Assembly: GCF_048564905.1 (NCBI RefSeq)
Contig: NC_133005.1
Location: forward strand, 8,931,001-8,995,000
From: Vicugna pacos
Taxonomy: Eukaryota; Chordata; Mammalia; Artiodactyla; Camelidae
Reading direction: 5' to 3'
DNA length: 64,000 bases
The translations under genes were made by a program, and so were the position numbers. The notes under the pieces were generated by a model, which did not search any database, had not been told where the DNA came from, and saw only the letters and a list, made by a program, of their open reading frames with translations. Below are positions 13,901 to 26,559 of this stretch, piece after piece (position 1 is the first letter of the stretch; every line of letters starts with the position of its first letter).

Positions 13901-15313
13901 ATTTTATTCTTGACCATGTGTATTAGAGTTCTGATTGGTCATCGGAGCTGACACTCTTAGTCCCAAGATAGTTTTGGGGAGAAACTGAAACAGAACTCCC
14001 ACAGATCCCTCCCATTGTTTGTTCTCACAGGCTGCCTCTTGCCCAGTTAGAGGTGCCCCCTCACACATTACAGTTCCAACTTCTGTCACCACAAAATTTT
14101 CTTACATTACATTTATAGTTTGATTTGTTTTTACTTTTACTATTAAAGTCATATATAATTTGAAATAATACTATTTTATTCATAACCCACAAGTTTATAA
14201 TATGAAGCAAGCAAAATAAAGTGAAAAACAGTTCAACTATAAATATTTCATTGTCAAGTTTCTATAAAATAAGTGCTATTAATGGAAATGTTCCATATTC
14301 TATATGCATTTCTCTGCAGTCTTTTAAATGTGTTTTGTGGAGGGAAAAGAAAGCCTAGATATCTTTCAGTCATGATGCTCTTTATAGTGGCTATAACTGG
14401 ATTATCATTTGGAAATGCTCTATTTTGCAAGGCAAAGAAATGTAGCAAGAATCTTAAACATTTATTTAGACCTAGTTAAAAGGTGGCATGAAAATCCAGG
14501 CCTTTCATCTCTTCTTGAGTGATTTCTTATTCAAACTGAGCTGGAGTTCTGAGAGCAGAATGTTATGCTTTCTTGAGTCTCCATTCAAGAGAGACTTTAA
14601 TTCACTGTGTTTCATGATAAATCATAGGAGAGCCATTTATGACAAAATATGCAATCATGTGCCCTACCTGAATAGTGCATGGCTTTCAGCTCTGCAGTAT
14701 TGTGTATTCTCCTTTCATTGACTGCAGGCAAAAAATATGTAAAACAGTAGGCTAATGGTATGTCCTCTGATTGATTTTACATATATTTAAGCTATTCTAA
14801 GCAGTTTTAGGTTGAAAATTGTTTCCTTTTGTTTGTGAGGATTATGAAGAACTGAGGTACTTGGCTATTGTTAAATGGGGCTCAGAGCTCAGGTTTTGTG
14901 TATGAATTATTTTATAAGGGATTATGAGTTTGTCTAAGAAGTTTTCATGTTTTTATTTCTTTTGTGTTTATTTTAAAATATACCCAGCATGTGGTTATCT
15001 GAAACTGATAAAACTACCCATGAATTTTCCCTTGTGAAAAACAATACTTTAAATTTAAATTTTAACTTGGAGAGAACCACATCTTGGAACATGGCAGAAA
15101 GAGAAATCAGTTAACATGATTCCATGGAAATCATTTGAGGAATAAATTCCACTTGATGATGATTGCTACTAAGTGGGAGGAATTGATTCTTGCTATCTAT
15201 AGAATCATAGTCACTGTACAGCAGGATGCTACACTCATGAGCTACTAGTTCATGGGAAATACTGATACGACTCTTTAATCTATTTACAATAGCACTGGAT
15301 GTTTTTCTTATAC
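10998..15313. other. AT-rich non-coding DNA, little recognised
   Basis: No exon or intact repeat recognised. 11485-11510 is a perfect inverted repeat, CTAGTGGTT/AACCACTAG, with an 8-base spacer. 12.9-13.5 kb is T-rich on the plus strand and may be a decayed antisense LINE. 13.55-14.1 kb is more GC-balanced and may be an old repeat or LTR internal remnant, but I cannot name it. The short open frames here have no recognisable domain. Confidence 0.35.
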
Positions 15314-15778
15314 TGTTATGGAAATGAAAGGTCAGCCAAGAATCAAGCACCACTTAGAGGGTTGGAGTACTCAGATGTATTACACCGGCGGGCTCAGAGG
15401 GGCTTCTGCTCTGAAGCTCTGAGCACCTCCAAGACGTGTGCATGAGGTTCTATAGGGTAAAGTACAAGCTTGAGGTATTCGGCCAATTGGCATGGAACAG
15501 CTTTAGCAGCATCATTATCACAAAAGTGGAGGCAGGGAGGCAGCAAACCAACATTCCAAAGCCAGATATATCTTATTGAAAATCCAGCTGGCTAGCAAAA
15601 AAATATGAACAGCAAACCAACACTAATTAACTTAGATTTACAAGTTAGTACAGCAGAACTCAGATCAGTATTCCGATTCTTAGATTTGTGAGTTATCTTG
15701 TTAGCCCAGCCCAGCTTTTCTTTCACATTCTTAGACTTGTGAGTCATCTTGTTAGCCCAGCCTGGCTTTTCCTTCATA
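15314..15778 (-). mobile_element. Solo LTR, class I ERV, family 'B'
   Basis: Fossil solo LTR of about 465 bp on the minus strand. It closely resembles the copy at 18383-18845 and, in its R-U5 half, the copy at 29057-29570. It keeps the family landmarks: GGGCTAAC-containing repeats in U3, a CCTATA(G/A)AA promoter box, and the segment ending in CCAACCCTCTGAGTG. No internal retroviral region adjoins it, so it is an LTR-LTR recombination product. The flanking 4-bp duplication is imperfect. A 4-bp duplication length is typical of class I (gamma-like) elements. Confidence 0.75.
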
Positions 15779-17739
15779 ATATCAGATACTCTGGCAAAGG
15801 TAGAAAAGGATAGGAATGAAAATGGTTTAATGCACAGGTGCTTCAACTACCATTGTACTTCTGTGTTTCAGATTATAATACATGTCCTTAGAACAAATCC
15901 TATTTTTCACATAATGTAATAACAACACTGCTGTTACATAGTGGTTGGTATTATAAAATCTGCTGGGAGATAAATGCTGTTATGAAATCCTATTAGCAAG
16001 TCTCTATGTACTATACATGCAGGGAAGATTTATTAACATACACTCTGCAGTCACTTTCCTGAAAATAGTTTTATCAGCTATGAAATACTATGCAGTAATG
16101 CCATTAATAAATATAGCTAAAAAAAATAAGTATATCTAAATTGCAGTATATAAAAGTGAAACACTGAATAGCTTGAAATGGCCTCTGTGAATGGTGAGAT
16201 CATTTCAAGTAGATGCACTGAGCAATGGATACACTTTGTTACCCCTTTTTTTCATACACCCACATGTCAGGTAATAGATCATTGAAGTGTACAGCCAGTT
16301 AGGCTAATGAGAAAATGCTGGTTCTTTTACAAAAAGCTGTCAGTAGATGGCAATGTGACTCTTTTATAAGGCATTTTTATCCCATATGAAACTAAAAACT
16401 TAGATCATTCACATTTGCTACCTAAATTACTGTAATTTCACCCCCAAAGGGCTTTGAGAGCCATTTTAAACTATTCTTTAAATAATTGATAGTTACAAAT
16501 GAAAAGCCAAGCCGAGAACTTCCAAAATGATCAAAGTTGTTTTAATTTTCCATTGGTCATGGTTGAATAAAAATAATGTTACAAACTATACCATCAATAA
16601 CCAGGGAATGCAGAGCCTCCATTTCAAAGTAAAGCACTTTTAGCAAATCCATATTATGCCCTTACTTAGGCACTATGACCAGCTATGGTCCACTGGTGCA
16701 ATATTTATTGCAAGACTCTGAGGAATAATGTTGCATTGAACATTTAATTTTTTTCTAACTTTTTTTATCCTTTCAGCTCTCTTCTTATCTACATAAATCA
16801 CCACTATTATTCTGTTACTTCCAGTGATACTTTATATAAATATTTACATGCCTATATATTACATATATGCATATATAATAAAATGATTTTAAATATTCCT
16901 AAAATCAAAGAGTGCTAGCTAGACAGTCTGCATATACATTAAGAGGCCATGGTTTCTGACTTCATTATAAATTATAAAAAAAAAACCCAAAAGAATAATA
17001 TATTTTTGAGGGAAATTCTGGGAATTGAGTTTTGGCTAATGTGGAAATCGAGGAAAAGAAAAAATATGTTGAAATTCTTAGACAATTCTATCAGAAGATA
17101 CAAAGACAATATTCAGCTCTATAAAACCACTTTAATCATATTGAGCCTTAAACTTGTGATTCCATTTTAGGGTATATAAGGGGTAAAGATAAAGATGTAT
17201 TATTAGGAGTGGGACTTTATGATTGTGCCATGCACCATAATAGGGAATCATTGGTCAGCTAAAAAGACCGTTACAAAAAAATAAATAAATAAATACAGTT
17301 ACTAGTCATGATCTAACCTGTGGGAAAGTGAATTAAATAGCCCGAGTTACTATTTTATCAACAATGTAAATGGGAATAACTTGTCAATGTCTAATATTTC
17401 TTCAGATCTGATTAGTGATAGAATGTTTACCCTTTGACCCCACTTTGATCAGCAAGGTATGCTAAAATGGGAAATATCCAATCCTGGGAATCCTATTCAG
17501 TCCAGGATCTCTGAGTCCTAATTGGTGTGCACCCCAAAGGAAATGGAACTGATCAGTTTGTGCCTTGAAAATTAGAATTTTTAAAGCCTGGCTTCCTTCT
17601 TTTCATGATTCCTTAAAATAGGTTTTTCTGAATGTGACAATGGAAAATCCATAAACAACAAATGATCCTTGAACTGTATTTAGATATAAAATTTAAGAAT
17701 AATATTGCCAGTGACTAAAAGTAAGGATAGTGCGGAGGA
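15779..17739. other. AT-rich non-coding DNA
   Basis: No exon, RNA gene or intact mobile element recognised. A short (AAAT)n run lies near 17275-17296. Isolated short open frames are consistent with chance. Confidence 0.4.
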
Positions 17740-17924
17740 TAAAAAATAACTTTTCTTCTACCTGTTGACCTAAAGAAAAACACAGAACATAAGAGTTATG
17801 AGTTTAAGTTTTATCCAGGGTCTTACTGAGGTCTGCAGCCTGTGAGACAGGTATTCAGTTTGCTTTCAGGAAGTGCTCTGGAGAGGTAGGGGAGAGGCCA
17901 GTTTACATATGAATTTTTTGGCTG

Positions 17925-18863
17925 TATGAACAAAAATGACTGCAAACCATATCAATAAACAAAGAATACTGAAACCATCAAGTCATCAGCTGCTGCTGCC
18001 ACCCTCCAGTGAAGAGAAGCCTGCAGCCCAGCCTCTGCAGCCTCTCACAATGGTGCCTTCTGAGCGGCTCAGAATAACAAAGGACAAGATACTGGCCCTA
18101 GATAGCTAGATGCTTGTCCAAGGAATGAATTCAATGAGCCCAAATATTTGCTTCCTCCCATACATAGAAAAGCACGAAATTCTTTAAGGTAAGATGCCTG
18201 CTTTTCTTTAGATAACAAGTAATCTTTTATTGTTCCAGCTACCTGGTCTTTGTTGTAAAGCACCTATATATTCTAGCTCCACCCCTGCCTCTTCAGAGCA
18301 GTCCCTCATAGTGATCTGAGAGGCTATAATTTGAGGCATCCTGCCAAATAAAACATAACTCTCAACTTTTAGGCTGTGCATTTATTACAGAAACGACAGG
18401 CCACTCAAGAAACAAGCACCACTCAGAGGGTTGGAGTACTCAGATGTATTACACCGGCGGGCTCAGAGGGGCTTCTGCTCCAAAGCACTGAGCACCTCCA
18501 AGACGTGCACATGAGGTTTTATAGGGTAAAGTACAAGCTTGAGGTATTCGGCCAATTGGCATGGAACAGCTTTAGCAGCATCATTATCACAAAAGTGGAG
18601 GCGGGGAGGCAGCAACCAACATTCCAAAGACAGGTATATATCTTTGAAAACCCAGCTGGCTAGCAAAAAACATGAACAGCAAACCAACACTAATTAACCT
18701 AGATTTACAAGTTAGTCCAGCAGAACTCAGATCAGTATTCCGATACTTAGATTTGTGAGTTATCTTGTTAGCCCAGCCCAGCCTCTCCTTCACATTCCTA
18801 GACTTGTGAGTTATCTTGTTAGACTAGCCCAGTTTTTCCTTCACACATTTATTTCAGTCAAAA
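17925..18863 (+). mobile_element. Solo LTR, class I ERV, family 'A', split by LTR 'B'
   Basis: The plus-strand LTR matches the minus-strand copy at 20372-20865 across its length, including CCTCCCATACATAGAAAAGC, TTTAGATAACAAGTAAT and CCAAATAAAACATAACTCT. The GCTG duplication flanks it (17921-17924 and 18864-18867) inside LTR 'C'. It is interrupted near its 3' end by LTR 'B' and resumes for about 18 bp after it. It shares blocks with family C (CATACATAGAAAAG, CTGTTCTTTG), so the two are related subfamilies. No internal region is present. Confidence 0.82.
18383..18845 (-). mobile_element. Solo LTR, class I ERV, family 'B', innermost insertion
   Basis: Fossil solo LTR of about 463 bp on the minus strand. 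It is nearly identical by eye to 15314-15778 over most of its length. The 4-bp duplication CATT flanks it (18379-18382 and 18846-18849), and the sequence of LTR 'A' continues across the site. It is therefore the youngest element of the nest. The short open frames that cross it are chance frames in LTR sequence. Confidence 0.85.
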
Positions 18864-19630
18864 GCTGGGAAATCTATGTAGAAGTCTTGGTAAAAGTTTG
18901 CTGCTAATTACAAAAAGAGATATCTCAAGATAATGATATAGTACTTTTCCAAGTATGGGAAGATGCAAGAATCTGGAGTCATTGAAATTCTTCCTGAGAT
19001 ATATACCTAAGTATCTAAGGGCCTGTTTATTCAAAGCACAGAGTGCCTCATCCTGTTTTTCATCCTGAATCCCTCTCAGGTTGCACTGGGGGTGGACCAC
19101 TACGGGCTGTTATGACTTAACCCTTGAAGAACTGGGTGGTGAGAAATGATCTTTTGTTCTTTGTTCACATACCCTTCTAGGTTCTTGGCTGAGATACCCC
19201 TCCTATAATAAAAGGTAGATTAACAGGAGAAAGGCAAACAGAGGCTTAATAATATGTGTACCTCCTCTGTATCTGGGAGACACCTGGGAAAACTAATTCC
19301 TTGAAGTGGCACAAGCCATCACGTTTAAGTAAAATGTTCAGCTAAAGACAAAAGATGTTCAGGGGCAGGCTATTAGGAAAAGCACTGTAAACAACGGTAA
19401 GTTTGTTTTGCAGATTTAGTTTGTTGCCTTCTCCATTGCAGAGGTGTAGAGGTTTACTGTACCTTCTCTTCCTGGTACAGAGAGGGAGACATTCTTATAA
19501 ACAGAGATTTCCCTTATAAATTCCCTTCCACTCAATTTTCAGAGCATTTCCTATGCCTGCTGTTTCTTAAAAATAATCAGCCTAAAAAAATCCCTATGTC
19601 AAAGAGGCATGTTTTGGTGAGGCAAATTCT

Positions 19631-20371
19631 GCTCACATTCAACAGCATCCTTTATAGAAATGTAAGATTAAATATTTACATATGTCAAAGAATTGAAGGA
19701 GACAATATATTTGCTTTGAATTTTTAATTTTATAATTTGAATAAAATCAGTAGTTCCCTTGCATGATTTATTTTCGATAAACCTTAGAGGTTTGAATTGT
19801 AATGACAAACATAAATTAAAAATTAGAGGCTTAATTCTCCCTGTTAAAAATGGGGGAAGAGGTTTCCTTCCATTTCTTTTTCTGAGAGCATTTATCTTAG
19901 GAAGCTTGTAATTGTAGCAGTTTCTGATCTGCAGTTTCTAATGCCTTTTATTAGTTGACCTTTTGTCAGCTTTATGCCCTAGGATAGTTTTTCTCAAGAA
20001 CTTGCGAGCCATCTCCTGGAAATGCTAGCATCAAGAGAGATAGGACTCCTAATCTCTCAGTTTTTGTGGAAGAGTAGGAGTCTAATTTCTTGGTGGCCAC
20101 TTTGCTCCAAGATGCAAAATTATCTCTCTTCGTAATAATGAAAAGTTTGTTATTCTTTCAGATAAAACTAATTAGCTAAAATAGATGGTCAGTACAGTTA
20201 CCAGGTAAAGTTAATATGAATAATGTGTGACAAATGGTGTTGCCAATTCCTCTGACTTGAAAATTAGTTATTGTTTACCTTAAATTTTTTGATATAATGT
20301 GTTGTATCTGCTTGGCTTTATAAAACAGTGACATTTCTTTTTGCCTTTGCAATCTCTTAGCTGATTGCCTG
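19631..20371. other. Non-coding DNA, possible extension of the ancient LTR remnant
   Basis: The stretch around 19880-20130 (CTCAAGAACTTGCGAGCCATCTCC in overlapping parts, then TCTAATTTCTTGGTGGCC) has the look of a decayed LTR, but I cannot assign it. Nothing else recognised. Confidence 0.3.
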
Positions 20372-20865
20372 TGTTGACTGAAATAAATGTGCAGCCTAAA
20401 AGTTAAGAGTTATGTTTTATTTGGTGGGAGGACTTGAGCTGGGATGACAGACTCTCAGATCACTCTGAGGGACTGCTCCCAAGAGGTAGGGAAGGAGCTG
20501 GGATATATAGGAACTTTACAACAAAGAACAGGTAGTTGGAAAAATAAAATATTACTTGTTATCTAAAGAAAACCAGGCATCTCAAGTTAAAGAATTCAGT
20601 GCTTTTCTATGTATGGGAGGAAGCAAACATTTGGGCTCACTGAATTCATTCCTTTGACAAGCATCTAGCTATCTAGGGCCAGTATCCTGTCTTTTCTTAT
20701 TCTGAGTCTGCTCAGAGGACACCATTGTGAGTGGCTGCAGAGGCTGGGCTGCAGGCATGTACTCGCTGGGGGATGGCGGAAGCCGCTGAGGACTTGGCTT
20801 CAGCATTCTTTGTTTACTGATATGTTTGCAGTATTTTCACTCACATTGCAGTATTTTCGTTCACA
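20372..20865 (-). mobile_element. Solo LTR, class I ERV, family 'A', uninterrupted
   Basis: Fossil solo LTR of 494 bp on the minus strand. It begins TGTGAACG and ends GTCAACA when read on that strand. The 4-bp duplication CCTG flanks it exactly (20368-20371 and 20866-20869). This copy supplies the uninterrupted reference against which the split copy at 17925-18863 is recognised. It contains an AATAAA signal upstream of the 3' end and no viral genes. Confidence 0.85.
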
Positions 20866-23800
20866 CCTGAGATGCTCACTGCATTCTGGTGTAATGCTTA
20901 TTCAGTAATAGAAGGGTTTTCTTTCTCTATAAACTTTGTAGAGAGAATTTCTGGGTTGTGAGAAGATTTTGTTTTTAATTGTATGTCCCTGACATTATTT
21001 AACCGGAATTCAGATTTTATTTTCTTGCGTTGGATTTTCTTCCCACCAACTCAATTCAACTTTAACTGCTACTCTGGGCAAGAATCAAATTCGTATACTA
21101 GATACCAAGTCCTATTGATATAGTTGCAATTTAGCTTCATGATCTTTCATTATTCATTGAAGATAATTGTATACCTTATAGCATGCCACTTGTTTCAAAT
21201 AAAGCAATCAAGCAAGACATAAAGAGGAAAGCTTTCAGGGGAATTTTAATTCTTTGTAAAGTAAGGAAGCAAATCCTTTAGATGAATTTCCATTTTAAAA
21301 AATCCATGATGTAGTGTTTTAGGCAATAAAAATAGCTTTCTTTGGCAACACTTATGGCTAAAAAAGAAGTGTAAAACTGATAAAATACTAGTCAGAATTC
21401 TATCATTCCATTTGTGAAAGAAATTATATTTATCATTAAAAACGATTTGCACATATATCCTATTAAAATAGCATTTTCTTTCCACAGAAAAAATGAGAAT
21501 ACAAAGACTTTTGACTTTCTCATGGAAATAGTTACATTAAAATAATAATTCATGGTGAGTCTATATATTTTAAAGTATCATTCCTTGAAATATCCTTGAA
21601 GTTGTTCTTTAATCAATAGTTTCATTAGACATTTCTCCATCTGCTATCATCACATACACATGTGAGTGAGAAAACCTGTTCTGTGAAGTGATACTTTAAT
21701 AATTATTTTTAAATTGTCTGGATAGTAGGTTATATAGTTCCAATTTTGCAAGATTTTCTTAAAGACCAATTAAAATACAAAATTGTATTTGCCATCTATA
21801 AGTGGCAATATTTCCACCTTTTAAAAACATAGATGACTTTTCTCACTATACTAATTGTACTTAGAATAACAGCCATAAAACTTCCATAGTGCTTTTCTAA
21901 GTTTTACTATTCTTTCTATGTTTTTGTTACAAAATTGTATATAGAAACATAAATTAAGGCCCATTGACTCACCTTCAGTTCTTTAATATAGTTTGGAAAT
22001 TGATCTTAAAGCCTAGATTTGGTTTTTTATGAAGAGGGGGGTTGAAAGAATAGCATATATAATCTGAGTTATTTTAATATCTGCACTTTATGTTTTCTGA
22101 GCCTTCTAAATTATTAGGTGCTGAAGGTTAGATTGGATGTCATTCAAAAGACAGTTTTCCTTGGACTGGCAATAATATCAGAGACTGGCCTAAGACCTCA
22201 GAGTCATAAGTTATTATCAACCTGTCTTCAGAAGAGATGCCATTTTATAAAAATCTCTAAGGCTAAAGGAAGACATTCAAGTTGCATTAAATATATTTTA
22301 CCTCCTTTGTTTGAGGAGAAGTATACAGCAAATTTTCTATTCTTATTTCTTCTGGAAAATTCCATGATGAATTGATTATGACACATTACTTCTAGGAGAT
22401 TGACTTGTGTACACTGGTTTGACTTATGCCAAGTATACTTTTAACATGCAATCAAACTTAATTTATGAAATTTGTATTCTAAGAATTGAACCAGGTATAA
22501 GTGCTAAATTAAGTCTGTGTCAGGTTCTACTATTGAAAATAAGAACTTCTTTATTCATCAATATACTCTGATTTACATACTCAGATTTTTAGATGTAGTT
22601 TTGATGCCATGCTGAGTTATCAATTTGAAGGCTAACTGGAATTGCAGTCCTATAGAGTTGGAAGGATCTTAAGAAATTTAGCTGGTTTCTTCCTTCAGTT
22701 ATAAGTACATTATCTCAGGTATGTGAGAATCCTTCCAAGACTATTTTCAAGAATAACAATCCATCCTAGTGTGTAGCAACCTTGAGTCTAAGGGAATCGT
22801 TCATATAGTTGAATTTATTACACAAGAAACTGTTTTTCACTTATAATCTGTTACATGGAGTAGAATTTTTTGAAAGCATTTATTGACATAGTCTGAGAGT
22901 TATTGGATTATAGCCCTCAGCTTGTGTTTCCTATTTGACTAAGCAAATTCTTTTAGTTCCGTTATTTTAGTCATTGGAAGATAAGTATGCTTAATTTATT
23001 TTTCAAGACATTTCTTAATTTTGAAATAATTTCTTGAATTCTAATCACCAGGTAGGTATAGTGCATTTCTAGGGAAGTCATATAATTTTTTAAATTTTCC
23101 CTTTTCTTGACTTAAAGAGTTCTTTTCTAAAAGGAATAAACTTAGTGCTTGTTAATGCTTGTCTCCATAATTAATTTTTTTTTAGTAAACTAAGTGTACT
23201 CTAGTGCTTAGATGTTTATTTTTAAATTCTCTAAATTAAGAGATTTTAGGGAGCAAAATATTTTTCATTTAGTAAAGGTTGGATCCACATAATTCACAAC
23301 TAGTACTTTTAAATGCACAATTGTGATATGAGACTTCAGATATTTAATAATTATTCTTACTCTGGTAAGTACCCAACTTTTCTGTAACATCTTCAACTAG
23401 ATTTTATGTTCTGATCTTAGGGAGGCCAACTTGGTTTCATATGTCATCAACATGCTATGAATAGTGAAATGATTATTTACAGCTACCTAATTTACTTTCA
23501 TACCATCCATAACAAAATAGAAGAGAAATTAGATTGATCAAACTAAATACTTATTAGTATTTTTATGTGCTGTGAACTCCATTGTGGGGATTACTTAGAG
23601 CCCATCATGTTGGCTCCTGAATTTGTTATAATACCCACAGTGCTCTGCAGGGAAGGGCTTTAAGCAGTTTTTAGAAACTGTTTAATTTCTTTTCTATCTA
23701 AAATAACAATTGGAGATTAGTAGGAATTGCTAGATTCCTAGTATGTTGAAAGCTTAGGAGTAATTAAACACAATTGTATCCTTTGCAAAGTTGAGCAGGA

Positions 23801-24954
23801 AATGTCTTCATGTACAGGTGTTTGTCTTGGAGAAACTAACTGATGCCCAGTGCACACAGGGAAGCAGCAGTGGCGTGGTAAACAAGGAAGTACTGGAAAG
23901 GAACACTTTAAGTTAGAGAGGAAAACATCATGGTTTTGGAAATTATTTACTGTTTTACGTCTGAAATGGTCATAGATTTTTAAATATATGTATGAGTATA
24001 AATACTGTAACATTATTGATATTCATATCTGATTTATCTATGCATTTCACACCTAATATTTGCATTATGATTTCACTACTACTGTTTAAATATACATTAT
24101 TCATTTTAAGGTGATTGTATGTATATTGCTAGATATTTTTATAGCTTTCATTCTGCATTTGCTAATGTATATTTTATATAGACAAAGAGAAACATTCTAC
24201 CAACTGTAACAAAATTTCACTGTAAAACTTGAAGAAAATTAGCTAAGATTTTGCCCAGAACTAGTGTCATTAATGTTTCATTATCTGTATCATGAATCTA
24301 CAATACTGCAGGTCCACAATCCATTACCTAAAATGCTGCAATGCAGAAGTATGAAAACTAAAAATATTTTGGAACTAATTCTTTGTAGAATGTTTCCCAA
24401 ATAAATATCACTATTTATAGTGTTTATCTCTCTTCATACATTTCACTGCATAGACATTAAGTTTTGATTACTGTGCAGAGTGCCAACCTCTCTGTGAGAA
24501 TTACACAATACACAATATTTGCATCAAATTAACCTTACAAAACTTGATAAATTCTAAATTATGAAGCACATGTAGCCCCAAGGGTTTTAGATAAATAACT
24601 GGAATTTGTGTTATTTAAACCAAGGTGAGATTTTAAATCCTTCTGTCTGAAGTTGCATATCTTAATGTATTTGTACATCATCAATTTGTTATTGAAGGTC
24701 ATAGAGAAAAGCAAAATATTAAAGATGGAAAGTAGTTAGAAATTACAAACTTCAATTTGAGCCCTTGTTTTTGGCAAAAGAAACTGCCAAGGAAGTAAAT
24801 TATTTTGTTTAAAATTATGCAGTCAGTAAGTGAATGATAAAAGGACTGAATTCAACTCTTCATGCTATTATCACCTCTCATAAACAAAAAAATAAAAAGT
24901 AAAAGAGAAAAAAAGTAAAGGGGAAAAAGTTGCTATGGCAACAGCAGAAGAAAA
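20866..24954. other. AT-rich non-coding DNA, no gene seen
   Basis: About 4 kb without a repeat family I recognise, an exon or an RNA gene. Short open frames at 21.2, 22.1 and 23.7 kb have biased AT-rich codon use and no domain. Confidence 0.4.
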
Positions 24955-26015
24955 AATGTGGTGAGATACTCCAATTCAGTTGGGGAAATGGTGCTGGAAC
25001 AACTGAATATCCATATGGAAAAATGGACTTTGACCTCTACCTCACATCATAGACAAAAATCAATTCAAGATGAACCATGGTCCTAAGTGAAAAAAGTAAA
25101 TCAACAATGCCTTAAGAAGAAAACACAGAAGATTGTCTTTCTTAGTTTTCTATAGACACAGATTTCTTAAGTAGCATATAAAGTGTACTAATCACATGAG
25201 GAAGACAGAGGATAACTTGGACTTAAAAAAACCCACCAAGTTTCTTTTTATAAAATGACACAATAGAGGTAATTGTAAAATACAGAATAGGAAAAAAAAA
25301 GTCTACAAATGTTTGACAAATATATCTAGAATATATAAGGAACTACCAGAAATCAATAAGAAAGATAAATCATCATATTAAAAAACACACACACACACAC
25401 AGTTGAATTCATTTCACAAGAAGAGGTAGCCAAAATAAATAAATAAACAAACAAACAAACAAACAAATAAGCAAATGAAAAAGGGCCTCAAAATATTAAT
25501 CATCAAGGTCATGCAAATTAAGCCACAATGAGATAGCACTACACTCACCCAAACTGTGGAAACTAAAAAGACAGATAATACCAAGTTTTGCCAAGCTGGT
25601 GGAGAAACTGGAACATTACCATACTCTGGACAGAGTGTACAAGTACAATCACTTTGGAACACTGGCAATATCTGCCAACCCTAGATATACATGGATAAAT
25701 CTCACAGATGTTATAGTGACTGAAAAAGGAAAAAAGCCAAAACAAAAAGGAATCTACTATATGATTTCAGTTATATAAATTTCAAGACTAGGCAAAAGTT
25801 ATCAACTGTGATAAAATTTAGAATAGTGACTGCCCTTGAAGACACATAGACTAGGAGGGACCCAAGGGAAATTTATGGGGTAATGGAAATATTCCATATC
25901 TTGGTCTGGGTGGTTAAGTAGGGAAGTATATGTTCAAACTTCTACTTGAGCTGCAACTTAAAATTAGTCACTTAAAACACTATATTTATAATGTAACTAA
26001 ATAAAAAGTTGGGGG
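24955..26015 (+). mobile_element. Old L1 (L1M type) 3' end
   Basis: The plus strand carries the ORF2 C-terminal region and 3' UTR of an old mammalian L1. Recognisable phrases are GGAAATGGTGCTGGAACAAC, AAAAATGGACTTTGACCTC, TGGTGGAGAAACTGGAAC and CTATATGATTTCAGTTATAT. The reading frame is broken throughout, and the 5' part is missing. Microsatellite runs have grown in its A-rich middle. Divergence suggests an early eutherian age. Confidence 0.7.
25385..25474. repeat. (AC)n and (AAAC)n/(AAAT)n microsatellites
   Basis: An (AC)n run at 25385-25401 is followed by AAAT and AAAC tetranucleotide repeats at 25433-25474, both inside the old L1. Such runs usually grow from A-rich LINE sequence. Confidence 0.85.
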
Positions 26016-26089
26016 AAAAATGCAGTGGAACCGAATTAAGATCATTTCAATTCAGAGTTCTAGAACACAATTCACAGATGAAATGGTAC

Positions 26090-26300
26090 TTGAACTAAGC
26101 ATTCATTCAATAAATGAGCATTATGCTTCTTCTATTTGCCAGCCACTTATTAGGTATAATGAATACCTGGAAGGTAACACAGTTGTCACCCTCAAGGAGC
26201 TTAGAGTGGTGGTCATGAATGGTGACGAGGACGCCTGTATGAGGGGAGGCAATTCCACGCTGGACAAATGGGTTGTAGTAATAAAGTGTGGAAGTGTGTG
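26090..26300. mobile_element. Ancient L2/MIR-like repeat fragment
   Basis: 'CATTCATTCAATAAATGAGC', 'TTTGCCAGCCACTTATTAGG' and 'CCCTCAAGGAGCTTAGAGTG' follow the mammalian-wide repeat text 'CATTCAACAAATATTTATTGAG…GTGCCAGGCACT…CATGGAGCTTACA'. Its family (L2 or a related element) is uncertain. A plus-strand open frame of 93 codons lies across it and is not coding. Confidence 0.45.
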
Positions 26301-26559
26301 AATTATTTAAGAAATGAAATATAGTTCAATTTGATGGAGTATAGGTTTCATTGAATAATATGTTAATGCCTAATCCAAGTTTCTCTGCCTTGTGTAGAAA
26401 AATATTCAACACCTCTCTATCTTTGTCTGTCTTTTCTTCCTTCCTTTTGTTCTTTTTTCAATAAACTTGCATTGATTCCCAACTCACAGAATTTATATAC
26501 TCTAATGGGCTCATTATATTAGTGTTATAACCATTATGATATATGATACATAATATATA

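Larger units (their letters stand above)
17763..19169 (-). mobile_element. Solo LTR, class I ERV, family 'C', split by LTR 'A'
   Basis: The minus-strand LTR has its 3' part at 17763-17920 (with an AATAAA-like signal and an end of GGTCAACA when read on the minus strand) and its 5' part at 18868-19169. Both parts match the uninterrupted family-C copy at 59762-60218 in order. The 4-bp duplication TACC flanks the whole unit (17759-17762 and 19170-19173). No internal viral genes are present. It was interrupted later by LTR 'A'. Confidence 0.8.
17740..19630. mobile_element. Ancient LTR-like remnant 'D', host of the nested insertions
   Basis: The left piece (about 17740-17762, ending CTTTTCTTCTACC) and the right piece (from 19170, beginning TACCCTTCTAGGTTCTTGGC) join into one continuous text once the inserted LTR 'C' and one copy of its 4-bp duplication are removed. 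The text 'CTTCTACCCTTCTAGGTTCTTGGCTGAGA', quoted here in overlapping parts, and further right AAAGAGGCATGTTTTGGTGA belong to a mammalian-wide LTR repeat I recall (possibly MER74-type). The family name is uncertain. It is decayed and is the oldest layer of the nest. Related old sequence may continue to about 20130. Confidence 0.45.

Noticed and set aside
13550-14100. Possible LTR or retroviral leader region
   Set aside because: GC-balanced text with a few LTR-like words, but no ends, target duplication or family match could be fixed.
15592-15846. Minus-strand frame with a repeated KEKxGWANKxTHKSK pattern
   Set aside because: The repeat reflects the U3 repeats of solo LTR B, not a protein gene. 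The equivalent frame near 18587-18793 has the same cause.
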